Positions 39,201-46,932 of a stretch of 64,000 bases of DNA are shown here, in pieces (within the stretch, counting starts at the first letter, position 1; each line of letters opens with the position of its first letter). Both the position numbers and the translations under genes were made by a program. Below the pieces are notes generated by a model, which saw only the letters and a program-made list of their open reading frames with translations, made no database searches and was not told the origin of the DNA. The DNA is taken from contig JAHJYW010000007.1 of the NCBI GenBank assembly GCA_018827375.1, positions 1-64,000 on the forward strand, read 5' to 3'. The stretch comes from Alphaproteobacteria bacterium. Its GTDB lineage: Bacteria; Pseudomonadota; Alphaproteobacteria; Caulobacterales; Hyphomonadaceae.

Positions 39201-39630
39201 CACCCTTTCTGATCCCACGGGCGAAGTGGAGATGATGGTCTTCCCGGAAACGCTGCAGCAAAGCTATGACTTGCTTCAGGTCGGGAATGCCGTGGCGATC
39301 ACTGTTGGCGTGAAGCGGACGGGCGATGAAATCAAACTCAATGCCGAACGGATCGTCCAGCTGGAATCGGCCCGCCTGTCCAAGTCCATGGGCGCACTCA
39401 AGGTCCGCTTGGCTGTTGGGGCGAAAACAGACGATATCGTTGGCATTATCAGCCATTTGGGGCGCCTTCAGGACCATGAACGGGGCGCCATTCTGGTCGA
39501 GATGCCGCTTGAAGATGGCCGTATTGTTCTTCTTCGTCTGGCAGACACATATACGATTGGTCTGAAGGCTCAGCGTGCCCTCAAGGATGCGCCGGGAGTC
39601 GAGCGGGTCGAGCCCATGAAGGCGGCGTAA
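36208..39630 (+). CDS. dnaE: DNA polymerase III subunit alpha
   Basis: 1140 residues when started at TTG 36208, which has GGAGA 8 nt upstream; the GTG at 36154 is an alternative. It has a PHP domain at the N-terminus, polymerase core motifs 'GPGRGSGAGSLVAW' and 'PDFDIDFC' (catalytic Asp pair), 'FVEGAAASKEM', a helix-hairpin-helix region and an OB-fold near 990-1060. It is the replicative polymerase. The first PHP motif reads 'HLAIRSSYSLLES', with Arg where HLRVHS-type proteins have His, so the PHP site is probably non-catalytic, as in many DnaE. Confidence 0.96.
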   Translation: MSESSFIHLAIRSSYSLLESMVTPKGLKGWLLGQGMPAVAVTDRNNLFGALEISLTMSEAGIQPIMACCFDLTDGAHRSEPSRISLYAQDQTGYQRLMLLSSRAYLDADDGVPKLHRDLLLENTDGLIVLTGGAEGEVARHLLKGRTADARTELSTLASAFPGRCYVEITRHGTPDEVATEPGLIDLAYELDLPLVATHDARFMKPADATAHDALMCIANGQYLGQDDRKRVSPSQYIKTAAEMTALFEDLPEAIENTIEIAQRCAVQSVTRAPILPSFSNEGRSEIEELKKQAREGLEGRLEAASKLYAERETYFTRLDYELSVIERMGFPGYFLIVSDFIKWAKEQGIPVGPGRGSGAGSLVAWSLLITDLDPLRFDLLFERFLNPERVSMPDFDIDFCQERRSEVIRYVRDKYGADSVAMIITFGTLQAKAVVRDVGRVMQMPYFQVDRLAKLIPFNPAKPPKLQEAIDDEPKFDDEIEADPRVGELIKIALALEGLYRNAGTHAAGVVIGDRPLVEIAPLYNDPRADLPASQFNMKYAEMAGLVKFDFLGLKTLTVIDRALKLIRRDGRDVGPEWENLDDKATYDLMASGETLGVFQLEGAGMRDTLRKVRPNNIEDVIAIISLYRPGPMENIPLYVQGKENPEGVQYAHPDLKPVLEATYGVPVYQEQVMRMAQEIAGYSLGEADLLRRAMGKKKLEEMIAQRKRFVEGAAASKEMLEPLANEIFDTMEKFAGYGFNKSHAAAYALIGYQTGYLKRHFPVEFLAASMSLDLGNTDKLAAFFQEARRLKIPVLAPDVNTSTADFDVRDGAVVYALGALKGVGLEAMRHVEAMRSTDGKFIDLYDFAERVDPRHINKKAFESLSKSGALDGLDANRAKVLAAAPILAQMANKSAEDRQGGQGGLFGEAEPALRPSLPTAKAWNGQQKLDEEFKSIGFYFSGHPLDDVLEGIDRDRVTLAIEIEERASDGKPLELIGVVRMRNEKPARNGGKFAFLTLSDPTGEVEMMVFPETLQQSYDLLQVGNAVAITVGVKRTGDEIKLNAERIVQLESARLSKSMGALKVRLAVGAKTDDIVGIISHLGRLQDHERGAILVEMPLEDGRIVLLRLADTYTIGLKAQRALKDAPGVERVEPMKAA

Positions 39631-39650
39631 CAAAAGCGCACCTGTGAAGC

Positions 39651-39678
39651 TTGCCGACATTGCGGATATATGTATAAG
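39651..39678 (+). promoter_or_regulatory. Candidate rpsB promoter
   Basis: TTGCCG (39651-39656), a 16-bp spacer and TATAAG (39673-39678) lie 98 bp upstream of rpsB in the 145-bp gap after dnaE. This leaves a leader of about 90 nt, in which autoregulation by S2 would be possible. It is a pattern match only. Confidence 0.5.
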
Positions 39679-39775
39679 CCGCCTTATCTGAAACCATTTC
39701 GCGGGTGCATCCGGTGCGGAAAGCCATTCTGGCCCAACGTTCCACCTGCGAAGGCTAACCGGATGGAGAAAATGA

Positions 39776-40576
39776 ATGGCACTACCTGACTTCACAATGC
39801 GTCAGCTACTCGAAGCTGGCGTTCACTTCGGTCACCAGACCCACCGCTGGAACCCACGCATGAAGCCGTACATCTACGGCGAGCGTTCCGGCATCCACAT
39901 CATGGACCTGTCCCAGACCGTCCCTGCGCTGCACCAGTCGCTGGTCTTCGTGCGCGATACGGTTGCCAAAGGCGGCCGCGTGCTTTTCGTCGGCACCAAG
40001 CGTCAGGCATCTGACCCTGTGGCAGAAGCAGCCCAGCGCTGCGCCCAGTATTACATGAACCATCGCTGGCTTGGCGGCACGCTGACCAACTGGACCACGG
40101 TGTCCAAGTCGATCAGGCAGCTGAAAGAGCTCAACGCGATGTTCTCGACCGGTGGCGGCGAAGGCCTCACCAAGAAAGAACTGCTCGACCTGGAGCGTCG
40201 CCGCGACAAGCTAGAGCGCGCCCTCGGTGGTATCTCTGAAATGGGCGGCCTGCCTGCTGCCATGATCGTGATCGACACGAACAAGGAAGCCATCGCCGTC
40301 ATGGAAGCCCGCAAGCTGGGTATTCCGGTCGTGGCCGTGCTCGACACGAACTGCGATCCTGCCGACGCTGACTACGGCTTTGCCGGTAACGACGATGCGG
40401 CGCGCGCCATCTCGCTCTACTGTAACCTGTTCGCAGACGCAGTGCTCGATGGCCTCGCAGAATCGACAGCTGGCCTTGGCGTTGACCTCGGTGCCCTCGA
40501 AGATATCGAAGGTATGGCCGATGCTGACATCGCTGCAGCTGCTGGCGAAACCACGGAAGATGCAACGGGCGCCTAA
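39776..40576 (+). CDS. rpsB: 30S ribosomal protein S2
   Basis: 266 residues. '[22 protein letters not shown]' and 'HIMDLSQTV' open the protein, and '[12 protein letters not shown]' and 'AVLDTNCDP' are family motifs. The C-terminus has an acidic Ala-rich tail ('[14 protein letters not shown]'). The ATG at 39776 is chosen over the overlapping out-of-frame ATG at 39772. It is co-transcribed with tsf (38-bp gap). Confidence 0.98.
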   Translation: MALPDFTMRQLLEAGVHFGHQTHRWNPRMKPYIYGERSGIHIMDLSQTVPALHQSLVFVRDTVAKGGRVLFVGTKRQASDPVAEAAQRCAQYYMNHRWLGGTLTNWTTVSKSIRQLKELNAMFSTGGGEGLTKKELLDLERRRDKLERALGGISEMGGLPAAMIVIDTNKEAIAVMEARKLGIPVVAVLDTNCDPADADYGFAGNDDAARAISLYCNLFADAVLDGLAESTAGLGVDLGALEDIEGMADADIAAAAGETTEDATGA

Positions 40577-40614
40577 GCCCCCGAGTTGAACTTTTACACT
40601 GAAGGATAACCGCA

Positions 40615-41517
40615 ATGGCCCAGATTACTGCTGCGCTCGTCAAGGAACTGCGCGAGAAAACCGGCGCAGGCATGATGGATGCGAAAAAAGCACTCGTAGA
40701 AAATGACGGCGACGAAGAAGCCGCCATCGAGTGGCTCCGCGCCAAAGGCCTGTCCAAAGCTGCCAAGAAGTCGGGCCGCACCGCGGCTGACGGTCTTGTG
40801 GCTGTGAAAGTGTCTGCTGATGGCAAGTCCGGCGCGATCGTCGAACTGAACGCAGAGACGGACTTCGTGGCCCGCAACGAGGGCTTCCAGAAAGCCCTCT
40901 CCGGCATCACCGAAGCTGCGCTCGGCACCGACGGTTCGGTCGAAGCTGTTTCGGCTGCGCCTGCGCCAGACGGCAATGGCACTGTTGATGACATGATCAA
41001 GCGCATGATCGCCACGATCGGCGAAAACATGACGCTTCGCCGCTCCGCCAAGCTCACCGCTGACAAGGTTGCGTCCTATATCCACAACGCCGAAACGGCT
41101 GGTATGGGTAAAGTTGGCGTCCTGGTTGCGCTTTCGGGCGCAGGCGACCTCGACGATATCGGTCGCAAGATCGCTATGCACATCGCGGCGACCTCGCCGG
41201 CTGCTGCAACGACGGACGAACTCGACCCGGCCCTCATCGAGTCCGAAAAGCGCGTCCTGACAGAACAGGCTCGCGAAAGCGGCAAGCCCGACAATATCAT
41301 CGAGGGCATGATCAAGGGCCGGATGCAGAAGTTCTACAAGGAAGTCGTTCTTCTTGAGCAGCCTTTCGTCATGAACCCTGATCAGACGGTTGCCGCTTAC
41401 CTTAAAGATCAAGGCGCGACGCTGACTGGCTTCGTCCACTTCAAACTGGGTGAAGGTATTGAAAAAGCTGCGGATAACTTCGCAGATGAAGTCGCTTCGC
41501 TTACAAAAGGCAGCTGA
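40615..41517 (+). CDS. tsf: Elongation factor Ts
   Basis: 300 residues. The N-terminal UBA-like segment '[21 protein letters not shown]' and the core motif '[11 protein letters not shown]' are diagnostic. It exchanges GDP on EF-Tu. GAAGGATAACC supplies the ribosome site. It is followed by a strong terminator, then pyrH. Confidence 0.98.
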   Translation: MAQITAALVKELREKTGAGMMDAKKALVENDGDEEAAIEWLRAKGLSKAAKKSGRTAADGLVAVKVSADGKSGAIVELNAETDFVARNEGFQKALSGITEAALGTDGSVEAVSAAPAPDGNGTVDDMIKRMIATIGENMTLRRSAKLTADKVASYIHNAETAGMGKVGVLVALSGAGDLDDIGRKIAMHIAATSPAAATTDELDPALIESEKRVLTEQARESGKPDNIIEGMIKGRMQKFYKEVVLLEQPFVMNPDQTVAAYLKDQGATLTGFVHFKLGEGIEKAADNFADEVASLTKGS

Positions 41518-41555
41518 ACGGGCTTGCCTTTAGCCCCACGTGAGGCCTTAAACAG

Positions 41556-41591
41556 TCCCGGCTGCCCATGACAGGCAGCCGGGAATCTTTT
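41556..41591 (+). terminator. Rho-independent terminator after tsf
   Basis: An 11-bp perfect stem (TCCCGGCTGCC / GGCAGCCGGGA) with loop CATGACA is followed by ATCTTTT. It lies 38 nt after tsf and 38 nt before pyrH, so it separates the abundant rpsB-tsf message from the envelope genes, perhaps leakily since no pyrH promoter is evident in the short gap. Confidence 0.9.
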
Positions 41592-41629
41592 AGGAGCTCT
41601 ATTGAGGGCTTCAAGTGACGGAGAAAGCT

Positions 41630-42385
41630 ATGCCAAGCGAGAATCCGGAGACCAGCCCGCTAAAGTACAAGCGCGTGCTCCTTAAATTGTCCGGCGAGGC
41701 CCTTATGGGCCCCGGCCAGTTCGGCATCGACATTCCGACCGTAGAACAATTTGCCAAAGCCATAGCCAATGCCCGCAAGGCAGGGGCAGAGATCTGCCTC
41801 GTCATCGGCGGTGGAAACATCTTCCGCGGGATGGCGGGCGCTGCCAAGGGCATGGAGCGCGCGCAGGCTGACAGCATGGGTATGCTGGCAACTGTGATGA
41901 ACGCCCTCGCTATGCAGAGCGTGCTGGAAAGCCAAGGCGTCCCTACGCGCGTCCAGTCGGCCATCACAATGGACCAGATCTGCGAACCCTATATTCGCCG
42001 CCGCGCTCAGCGCCATATGGAAAAGGGCCGCGTTGTTATCTTCGCGGCCGGCATCGGCAACCCGTTCTTCACGACGGATACCGGTGCTGCGTTGCGCGCC
42101 ATTGAAATGAATTGCGACGCGCTTCTCAAGGGCACCCAGGTCGACGGCGTCTATACGGCAGATCCGAAGCTCGACAGCAGCGCAACGCGTTATGAAAAAG
42201 TCGCGTATCAGGAATTGCTGGCCAAAGATCTGCGAGTCATGGATTCGTCTGCTGTCAGCCTTATGCGTGACAACAATATCCCGATTGTGGTTTTCTCGCT
42301 CAAGGAAGAAGGTTCGCTCCTGAATGTCCTGCACGGGCGGGGCACATCGACAACGATTTCGAATGAAGGAGGGGTCGCGAAATGA
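41630..42385 (+). CDS. pyrH: Uridylate kinase
   Basis: 251 residues from ATG 41630, which has GGAG 6 nt upstream; the GTG at 41615 is an alternative. '[13 protein letters not shown]', '[10 protein letters not shown]' and '[17 protein letters not shown]'-like '[13 protein letters not shown]' are motifs of the bacterial amino-acid-kinase-fold UMP kinase. It makes UDP from UMP. The stop overlaps the frr start by 4 nt. Confidence 0.97.
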   Translation: MPSENPETSPLKYKRVLLKLSGEALMGPGQFGIDIPTVEQFAKAIANARKAGAEICLVIGGGNIFRGMAGAAKGMERAQADSMGMLATVMNALAMQSVLESQGVPTRVQSAITMDQICEPYIRRRAQRHMEKGRVVIFAAGIGNPFFTTDTGAALRAIEMNCDALLKGTQVDGVYTADPKLDSSATRYEKVAYQELLAKDLRVMDSSAVSLMRDNNIPIVVFSLKEEGSLLNVLHGRGTSTTISNEGGVAK

Positions 42386-42936
42386 CCTATGACAAGAAGG
42401 ATCTTGAACGCAGGATGGAGGGCGCGCTTACGTCTCTGTCGACCGAGTTCAGCGGCCTGCGTACGGGCCGCGCCTCGGTAAACCTGCTCGATTCGATCAA
42501 CGTGCCCGCTTATGGCTCGACTGTGCCCCTTTCACAGGTCGCATCGGTATCTGTGACCGACATGCGCATGCTGTCCGTTAACGTCTGGGACAAGACCGTT
42601 GTGGGCGCGACAGACCGCGCAATCCGTGAATCGGGCCTTGGCCTGAACCCGGTCATGGATGGCCAGACCCTGCGCATCCCAATCCCGCCGCTCAACGAAG
42701 AGCGCCGTGTGGAGCTGACCAAAATTGCAGGCAAGTATGCCGAAGCCGCGAAGGTGGCGGTGCGCAACATCCGCCGCGACGGCATGGACAGTCTCAAGAA
42801 AATGGAAAAGGACGGCGAGATCAGCGAAGACCGCCTGCATAGCCTTTCCGATGAAGTACAGAAGCTGACTGACGCATTTGTCAGCCGTGTGGATGACGCG
42901 CTGAAAGCCAAGGAAACGGAGATCATGCAGGTTTAA
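42382..42936 (+). CDS. frr: Ribosome-recycling factor
   Basis: 184 residues. '[20 protein letters not shown]' and '[14 protein letters not shown]' are highly conserved RRF segments, and the three-helix bundle ends with '[14 protein letters not shown]'. It splits ribosomes after termination together with EF-G. Its stop overlaps the uppS start (TAATG). Confidence 0.98.
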   Translation: MTYDKKDLERRMEGALTSLSTEFSGLRTGRASVNLLDSINVPAYGSTVPLSQVASVSVTDMRMLSVNVWDKTVVGATDRAIRESGLGLNPVMDGQTLRIPIPPLNEERRVELTKIAGKYAEAAKVAVRNIRRDGMDSLKKMEKDGEISEDRLHSLSDEVQKLTDAFVSRVDDALKAKETEIMQV

Positions 42937-43697
42937 TGTCAGCTGCATCCGCCTCTGATGTCACCAACGTTGTATCGGGGCAGCAGCCGGGGCTCTCCCA
43001 TGTCGCGATCATCATGGATGGCAACGGCCGCTGGGCCAAGGCGCGAGGACTCCCGCGCGCAGCAGGGCATGAGCGGGGTGTTGAGGCGCTTAGACGTACG
43101 GTCGAGGCGGCCGGCGAGATCGGCATCCGCTACCTGACGGTCTTCTCCTTTTCGACCGAGAACTGGCGCCGGCCTGCTGCTGAAGTGAATGCACTGTTTG
43201 GCCTGCTCAAAGCTTATGTCCAGCGTGACCTGGCGCGGCTGACACAGGAAGGCGTCCGCGTTCGCATCATCGGACAGCGTGAAGGCCTCCCTGACGATGT
43301 TGCAGCCCTTGTCGACAAGGCGGAGCGCACAACGGCGGCCAATACGAAATTCTATCTGACAATTGCTTTCAATTACGGCGGGCGAGAGGAAATTGCCCGT
43401 GCCGCGCGTCGCATGGCCCTTGCTGTCGAGGCGGGTGACCTGATGGCGGATGAGATCGACGAGACACGGCTGGGCCATTTCCTGGATACCGAAATGCTGC
43501 CTGACCCCGATCTCCTCATCCGTACGAGTGGCGAATACAGGCTGAGCAATTTCCTGCTTTGGCAGTGCGCCTATTCGGAGCTTGTTTTCATGGATGTGCT
43601 CTGGCCTGACTTTGACCGGGCCTGCCTCGAGGAGGCGCTGGCGAAGTATCAGGAGCGCGAACGCCGGTTCGGCGCGATCTCGCCTGGAGCTTACTGA
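42936..43697 (+). CDS. uppS: Isoprenyl transferase (undecaprenyl diphosphate synthase)
   Basis: 253 residues. '[21 protein letters not shown]' holds catalytic Asp28, and '[13 protein letters not shown]', 'FNYGGREEI' and '[19 protein letters not shown]' are the cis-prenyltransferase regions. It makes the lipid carrier for peptidoglycan and LPS. It overlaps cdsA by 1 nt. Confidence 0.97.
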   Translation: MSAASASDVTNVVSGQQPGLSHVAIIMDGNGRWAKARGLPRAAGHERGVEALRRTVEAAGEIGIRYLTVFSFSTENWRRPAAEVNALFGLLKAYVQRDLARLTQEGVRVRIIGQREGLPDDVAALVDKAERTTAANTKFYLTIAFNYGGREEIARAARRMALAVEAGDLMADEIDETRLGHFLDTEMLPDPDLLIRTSGEYRLSNFLLWQCAYSELVFMDVLWPDFDRACLEEALAKYQERERRFGAISPGAY

Positions 43698-44515
43698 TGG
43701 GCGATTGGACGCCGCGAGACCGGCGTTTCTCGGAACTTGGGCTTCGCCTGATGTCGGCAGCGGTGCTGATCCCCGTCGCTGTTGCAATGGTGTGGGCCGG
43801 TGGCTGGTGGCTGGCAATTGGCTGCGCAGTCTTTGCCGCTGCAATGGGGCACGAATGGAGCCAGATAAGCGCATTCCCGCGTCCCCGCGCCATGTCAGCC
43901 GCAACAGCCCTTTTCTGCCTTTCCCTGCCGCTCGGCTTGGTATGGATCTCCGCGCTGGTCTTTGTCGCAGGCTCCGTTTTCTGTGTCGTTGCCGCGGGTG
44001 GAACGCCTCGGTTTCGCAGCACGGCGGCCTTTGGCCTGCTCTACGTTACGGGCATGGCTGCGGGACTCTATTTCCTGCGCTCCGGCCCGTGGGATGGTCG
44101 CGCGGCCGCGCTGTTCTTCATGTCACTTGTCTGGGCATCGGATGCCGCCGCTTACTTCACCGGTCGTGGATTGGGCGGCCCGCGCCTTCTGCCTAGTGAA
44201 AGCCCGAATAAGACCTGGAGCGGGGCATTGGGCGCCGTAACGGCCTGTGGCCTGTGCGGGCTTGCGATCGGCGACATCGAGATGGCCTCCTATCCTGTTT
44301 GGATCGCTGCAGGCGTCGGCACATCGATTGTGGCCCAGTTCGGTGATCTGTTCGAGAGCGGCATCAAGCGCCGTTTCAAGGTCAAGGATGCGGGCACGTT
44401 GCTGCCCGGGCACGGCGGCGTGCTTGACCGGGTCGACGGCTTGGGTGCTGTTTGTATTTTTGGATCGCTTGCGCTCTATGCCATACCGGGGTTCGCAGAA
44501 ACGCTTGGATTCTAG
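43697..44515 (+). CDS. cdsA: Phosphatidate cytidylyltransferase
   Basis: 272 residues with about seven or eight membrane helices. The C-terminal signature 'KVKDAGTLLPGHGGVLDRVD' and 'SPNKTWSGALGA' mark CdsA. It makes CDP-diacylglycerol for phospholipid synthesis in the inner membrane. It lies in the conserved uppS-cdsA-dxr order. Confidence 0.95.
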   Translation: MGDWTPRDRRFSELGLRLMSAAVLIPVAVAMVWAGGWWLAIGCAVFAAAMGHEWSQISAFPRPRAMSAATALFCLSLPLGLVWISALVFVAGSVFCVVAAGGTPRFRSTAAFGLLYVTGMAAGLYFLRSGPWDGRAAALFFMSLVWASDAAAYFTGRGLGGPRLLPSESPNKTWSGALGAVTACGLCGLAIGDIEMASYPVWIAAGVGTSIVAQFGDLFESGIKRRFKVKDAGTLLPGHGGVLDRVDGLGAVCIFGSLALYAIPGFAETLGF

Positions 44516-44518
44516 TTT

Positions 44519-45718
44519 ATGGCCGTTCCCCGTCGTATTTCCATTATGGGCTCGACCGGCTCGATAGGCACGTCTGCACTTGATGTTGTCGCGCAGGCCA
44601 ATGCTGCAGCGGAAACACCTTTTGAAATCGTCGTGCTGGCTGCTGGCAGGGATGTCGCGGCGCTCGCGGAGCAAGCCTTGGCCGTTCGGCCTGAAATTGC
44701 TGTCATTTCCGATGAGTCGCAGCTGCCAGAGTTGCGTGAGCGTCTGGCAGGGAGCGGCATTGAAGCTGCCGGAGGTGTCGCCGCCATTACAGAATCGGCT
44801 ACCCGGCCCTGTGACAGGGTTCTGGCAGCGATCGTCGGCGCGGCGGGACTAGCGTCTACGCTCGCGGCCGTGCGGCATGGCACCGATGTCGCGATTGCCA
44901 ACAAGGAAAGCATTGTCTGCGGCGGCAAGCTGATTCTGTCAGAGGCGGCGAAGTCAGGCGCGCGGATCCTGCCCGTTGATTCGGAACATAGCGGCATTTT
45001 CCAGAGCATCGGCGATGGGCGCTCGCTGGAAAAGCTTACCATAACCGCATCTGGCGGACCCTTCCGGACGTTTTCACGGGAAGATATGGCCAATGCGACT
45101 CCGGCTGAAGCGGCCGCCCATCCCAATTGGTCCATGGGCATCAAGAATTCCATCGACAGCGCAACGCTGATGAACAAGGCGCTCGAATTTATCGAAGCGG
45201 CCTATCTGTTCGAAGTCGATGCCGCGCAGATCGATGTTCTGGTCCACCCGCAATCGATCATCCACGGCATGGCCCATTTCACGGATGGCTCAGTGATCGC
45301 ACAGCTCAGCATGCCGGACATGCGCGCGCCGATTGCCTATGCCCTCGGCTGGCCGGACCGCATTGCGACCAATGTGGCCCGTCTTGACCTCGCAACGTTG
45401 GGCCGTCTCGACTTTGAACCTGTAGACGCGACACGCTTTCCGGCGATCAAACTCGCGCGACAGGCGATTAGTCTCGGAACCGGCGGTACCACGGTATTAA
45501 ATAGCGCTAATGAATCAGCGGTTTCTGCATTTATCGCGGGTAAATGCGGATTTCTGGACATAAGCTGGGCCGTAGAAGAAGCCTTGAGTCGCTTTTCTTC
45601 CGGCAATATGGCCGCTTTGGCCTGTGACACGCTGGACGAAATAGCTTATCTGGACCAGTTCGGGCGGGAAACTGCGACTGAATTGTTGAGAAAGGCCCCT
45701 AGTCGGGCAGGAGGGTAA
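44519..45718 (+). CDS. dxr: 1-deoxy-D-xylulose-5-phosphate reductoisomerase
   Basis: 399 residues. NADPH-binding 'ISIMGSTGSIGTSALDVV' at the N-terminus, 'ANKESIVCGG' and 'PVDSEHSGIFQSI' (metal and substrate site) and 'ATLMNKALEFIEA' are complete. It forms 2-C-methylerythritol 4-phosphate in the non-mevalonate isoprenoid pathway, upstream of the UppS product. rseP starts 5 nt after the stop. Confidence 0.97.
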   Translation: MAVPRRISIMGSTGSIGTSALDVVAQANAAAETPFEIVVLAAGRDVAALAEQALAVRPEIAVISDESQLPELRERLAGSGIEAAGGVAAITESATRPCDRVLAAIVGAAGLASTLAAVRHGTDVAIANKESIVCGGKLILSEAAKSGARILPVDSEHSGIFQSIGDGRSLEKLTITASGGPFRTFSREDMANATPAEAAAHPNWSMGIKNSIDSATLMNKALEFIEAAYLFEVDAAQIDVLVHPQSIIHGMAHFTDGSVIAQLSMPDMRAPIAYALGWPDRIATNVARLDLATLGRLDFEPVDATRFPAIKLARQAISLGTGGTTVLNSANESAVSAFIAGKCGFLDISWAVEEALSRFSSGNMAALACDTLDEIAYLDQFGRETATELLRKAPSRAGG

Positions 45719-45723
45719 GTCGT

Positions 45724-46893
45724 TTGGGTCAGCTGCTTAGCCAGGGTCCGCTCTTCATCGTATGCCTCATCTTCATGATGGGCATCGTCGTGATTATTCA
45801 TGAGCTTGGCCACTACCTCATGGGCCGCCTTTTTGGCGCTGCGGTTGAGTCCTTCTCTGTTGGATTTGGGCGCCCCGTATTTGAGCGCAAAGACAAGGTA
45901 GGCACACGCTGGCGCGTCAACTGGATCCCGCTTGGCGGCTTCGTAAAATTCGTTGGTGAAAGCCAGCTTGCAGGTGATGTCGGCAAGGTTGAGCAGGGGC
46001 CGGTCGGCAAGCCCTACAAGAACCTGACTGTCTGGCAGCGCATGCTGGTCAGCCTTGCGGGACCACTCGCCAACTTCGTTCTTGCCAGCCTGATCTTCTC
46101 CCTCATTCTCGGCACGCATGGCCGGACCAACTATTCCGTTGGCATCGCAGCCGTCGTTGCTGATTCGCCTGCAGATCGCGGCGGCCTGAAAGAAGGCGAC
46201 GCCTTTGTCAGCATTAACGGCCATCCCGTGAAGGATGCGAGCAGCATCACCATTCCGATCATGCTCAACCCCAATCAGGAAATGACTTTCGAGATGCTGC
46301 GTGATGGCGCGCCCGTTACGTTGAAAGTGACGCCTGACGAAGTGGTTCGCGAGAATGAATTCGGTCAGATGGTGCCTCAGGCTACGATCGGTATTGGCAT
46401 GGCGCGCATCGCGGTGGGCGAGCGTATCAAATACAACCCTGTCGAGGCGCTTGGCGCCGGGGTGGTGGAAACCGGCGCGACGATTGACCGGACTGTCACC
46501 ATGTTGTCGCGCATCGTCACAGGAAAAATGTCCGTGCACACGATGACGGGCCCTGTGGGAATCGGGGATATCTCCCGGCGCGTCGTGAACAAGGTCTGGG
46601 AACAGCCGGACGTCAGCCAGACTGCCAAGCTGGAACAACTTTTCTGGATGCTACTCAGCATCTGCGCCGCCATTTCCGTTGGTGTCGGCTTCTTCAACCT
46701 TCTGCCACTGCCTGTGCTGGATGGCGGACACCTTGTCTTTCATGCTTATGAGGCCGTCGTGGGCAGGGAACTGCCAGAGAAAGTGCAGGAGATGAGCCTG
46801 ACATTCGGTCTGATCCTGTTATTGGGGATGGTTGTGGTGATCACGTGGGGTGACATCATGGAGACCGGCTTGTTCGGAGGAACAGGCGGCTGA
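45724..46893 (+). CDS. rseP: RIP metalloprotease RseP
   Basis: 389 residues with a TTG start. Zinc motif 'HELGH' (His26, Glu27, His30) lies in the first membrane helix, a PDZ domain spans about 135-225 ('VVADSPADRGGLKEGDAFVSING'), and 'NLLPLPVLDGGHL' gives the third ligand near 335. It is a site-2 protease cleaving transmembrane anti-sigma factors and remnant signal peptides. It precedes bamA, as in other Proteobacteria. Confidence 0.96.
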   Translation: MGQLLSQGPLFIVCLIFMMGIVVIIHELGHYLMGRLFGAAVESFSVGFGRPVFERKDKVGTRWRVNWIPLGGFVKFVGESQLAGDVGKVEQGPVGKPYKNLTVWQRMLVSLAGPLANFVLASLIFSLILGTHGRTNYSVGIAAVVADSPADRGGLKEGDAFVSINGHPVKDASSITIPIMLNPNQEMTFEMLRDGAPVTLKVTPDEVVRENEFGQMVPQATIGIGMARIAVGERIKYNPVEALGAGVVETGATIDRTVTMLSRIVTGKMSVHTMTGPVGIGDISRRVVNKVWEQPDVSQTAKLEQLFWMLLSICAAISVGVGFFNLLPLPVLDGGHLVFHAYEAVVGRELPEKVQEMSLTFGLILLLGMVVVITWGDIMETGLFGGTGG

Positions 46894-46932
46894 TCCGGCC
46901 GCCTCAGAGTTAATCAGAGAGATTTGTCAACA

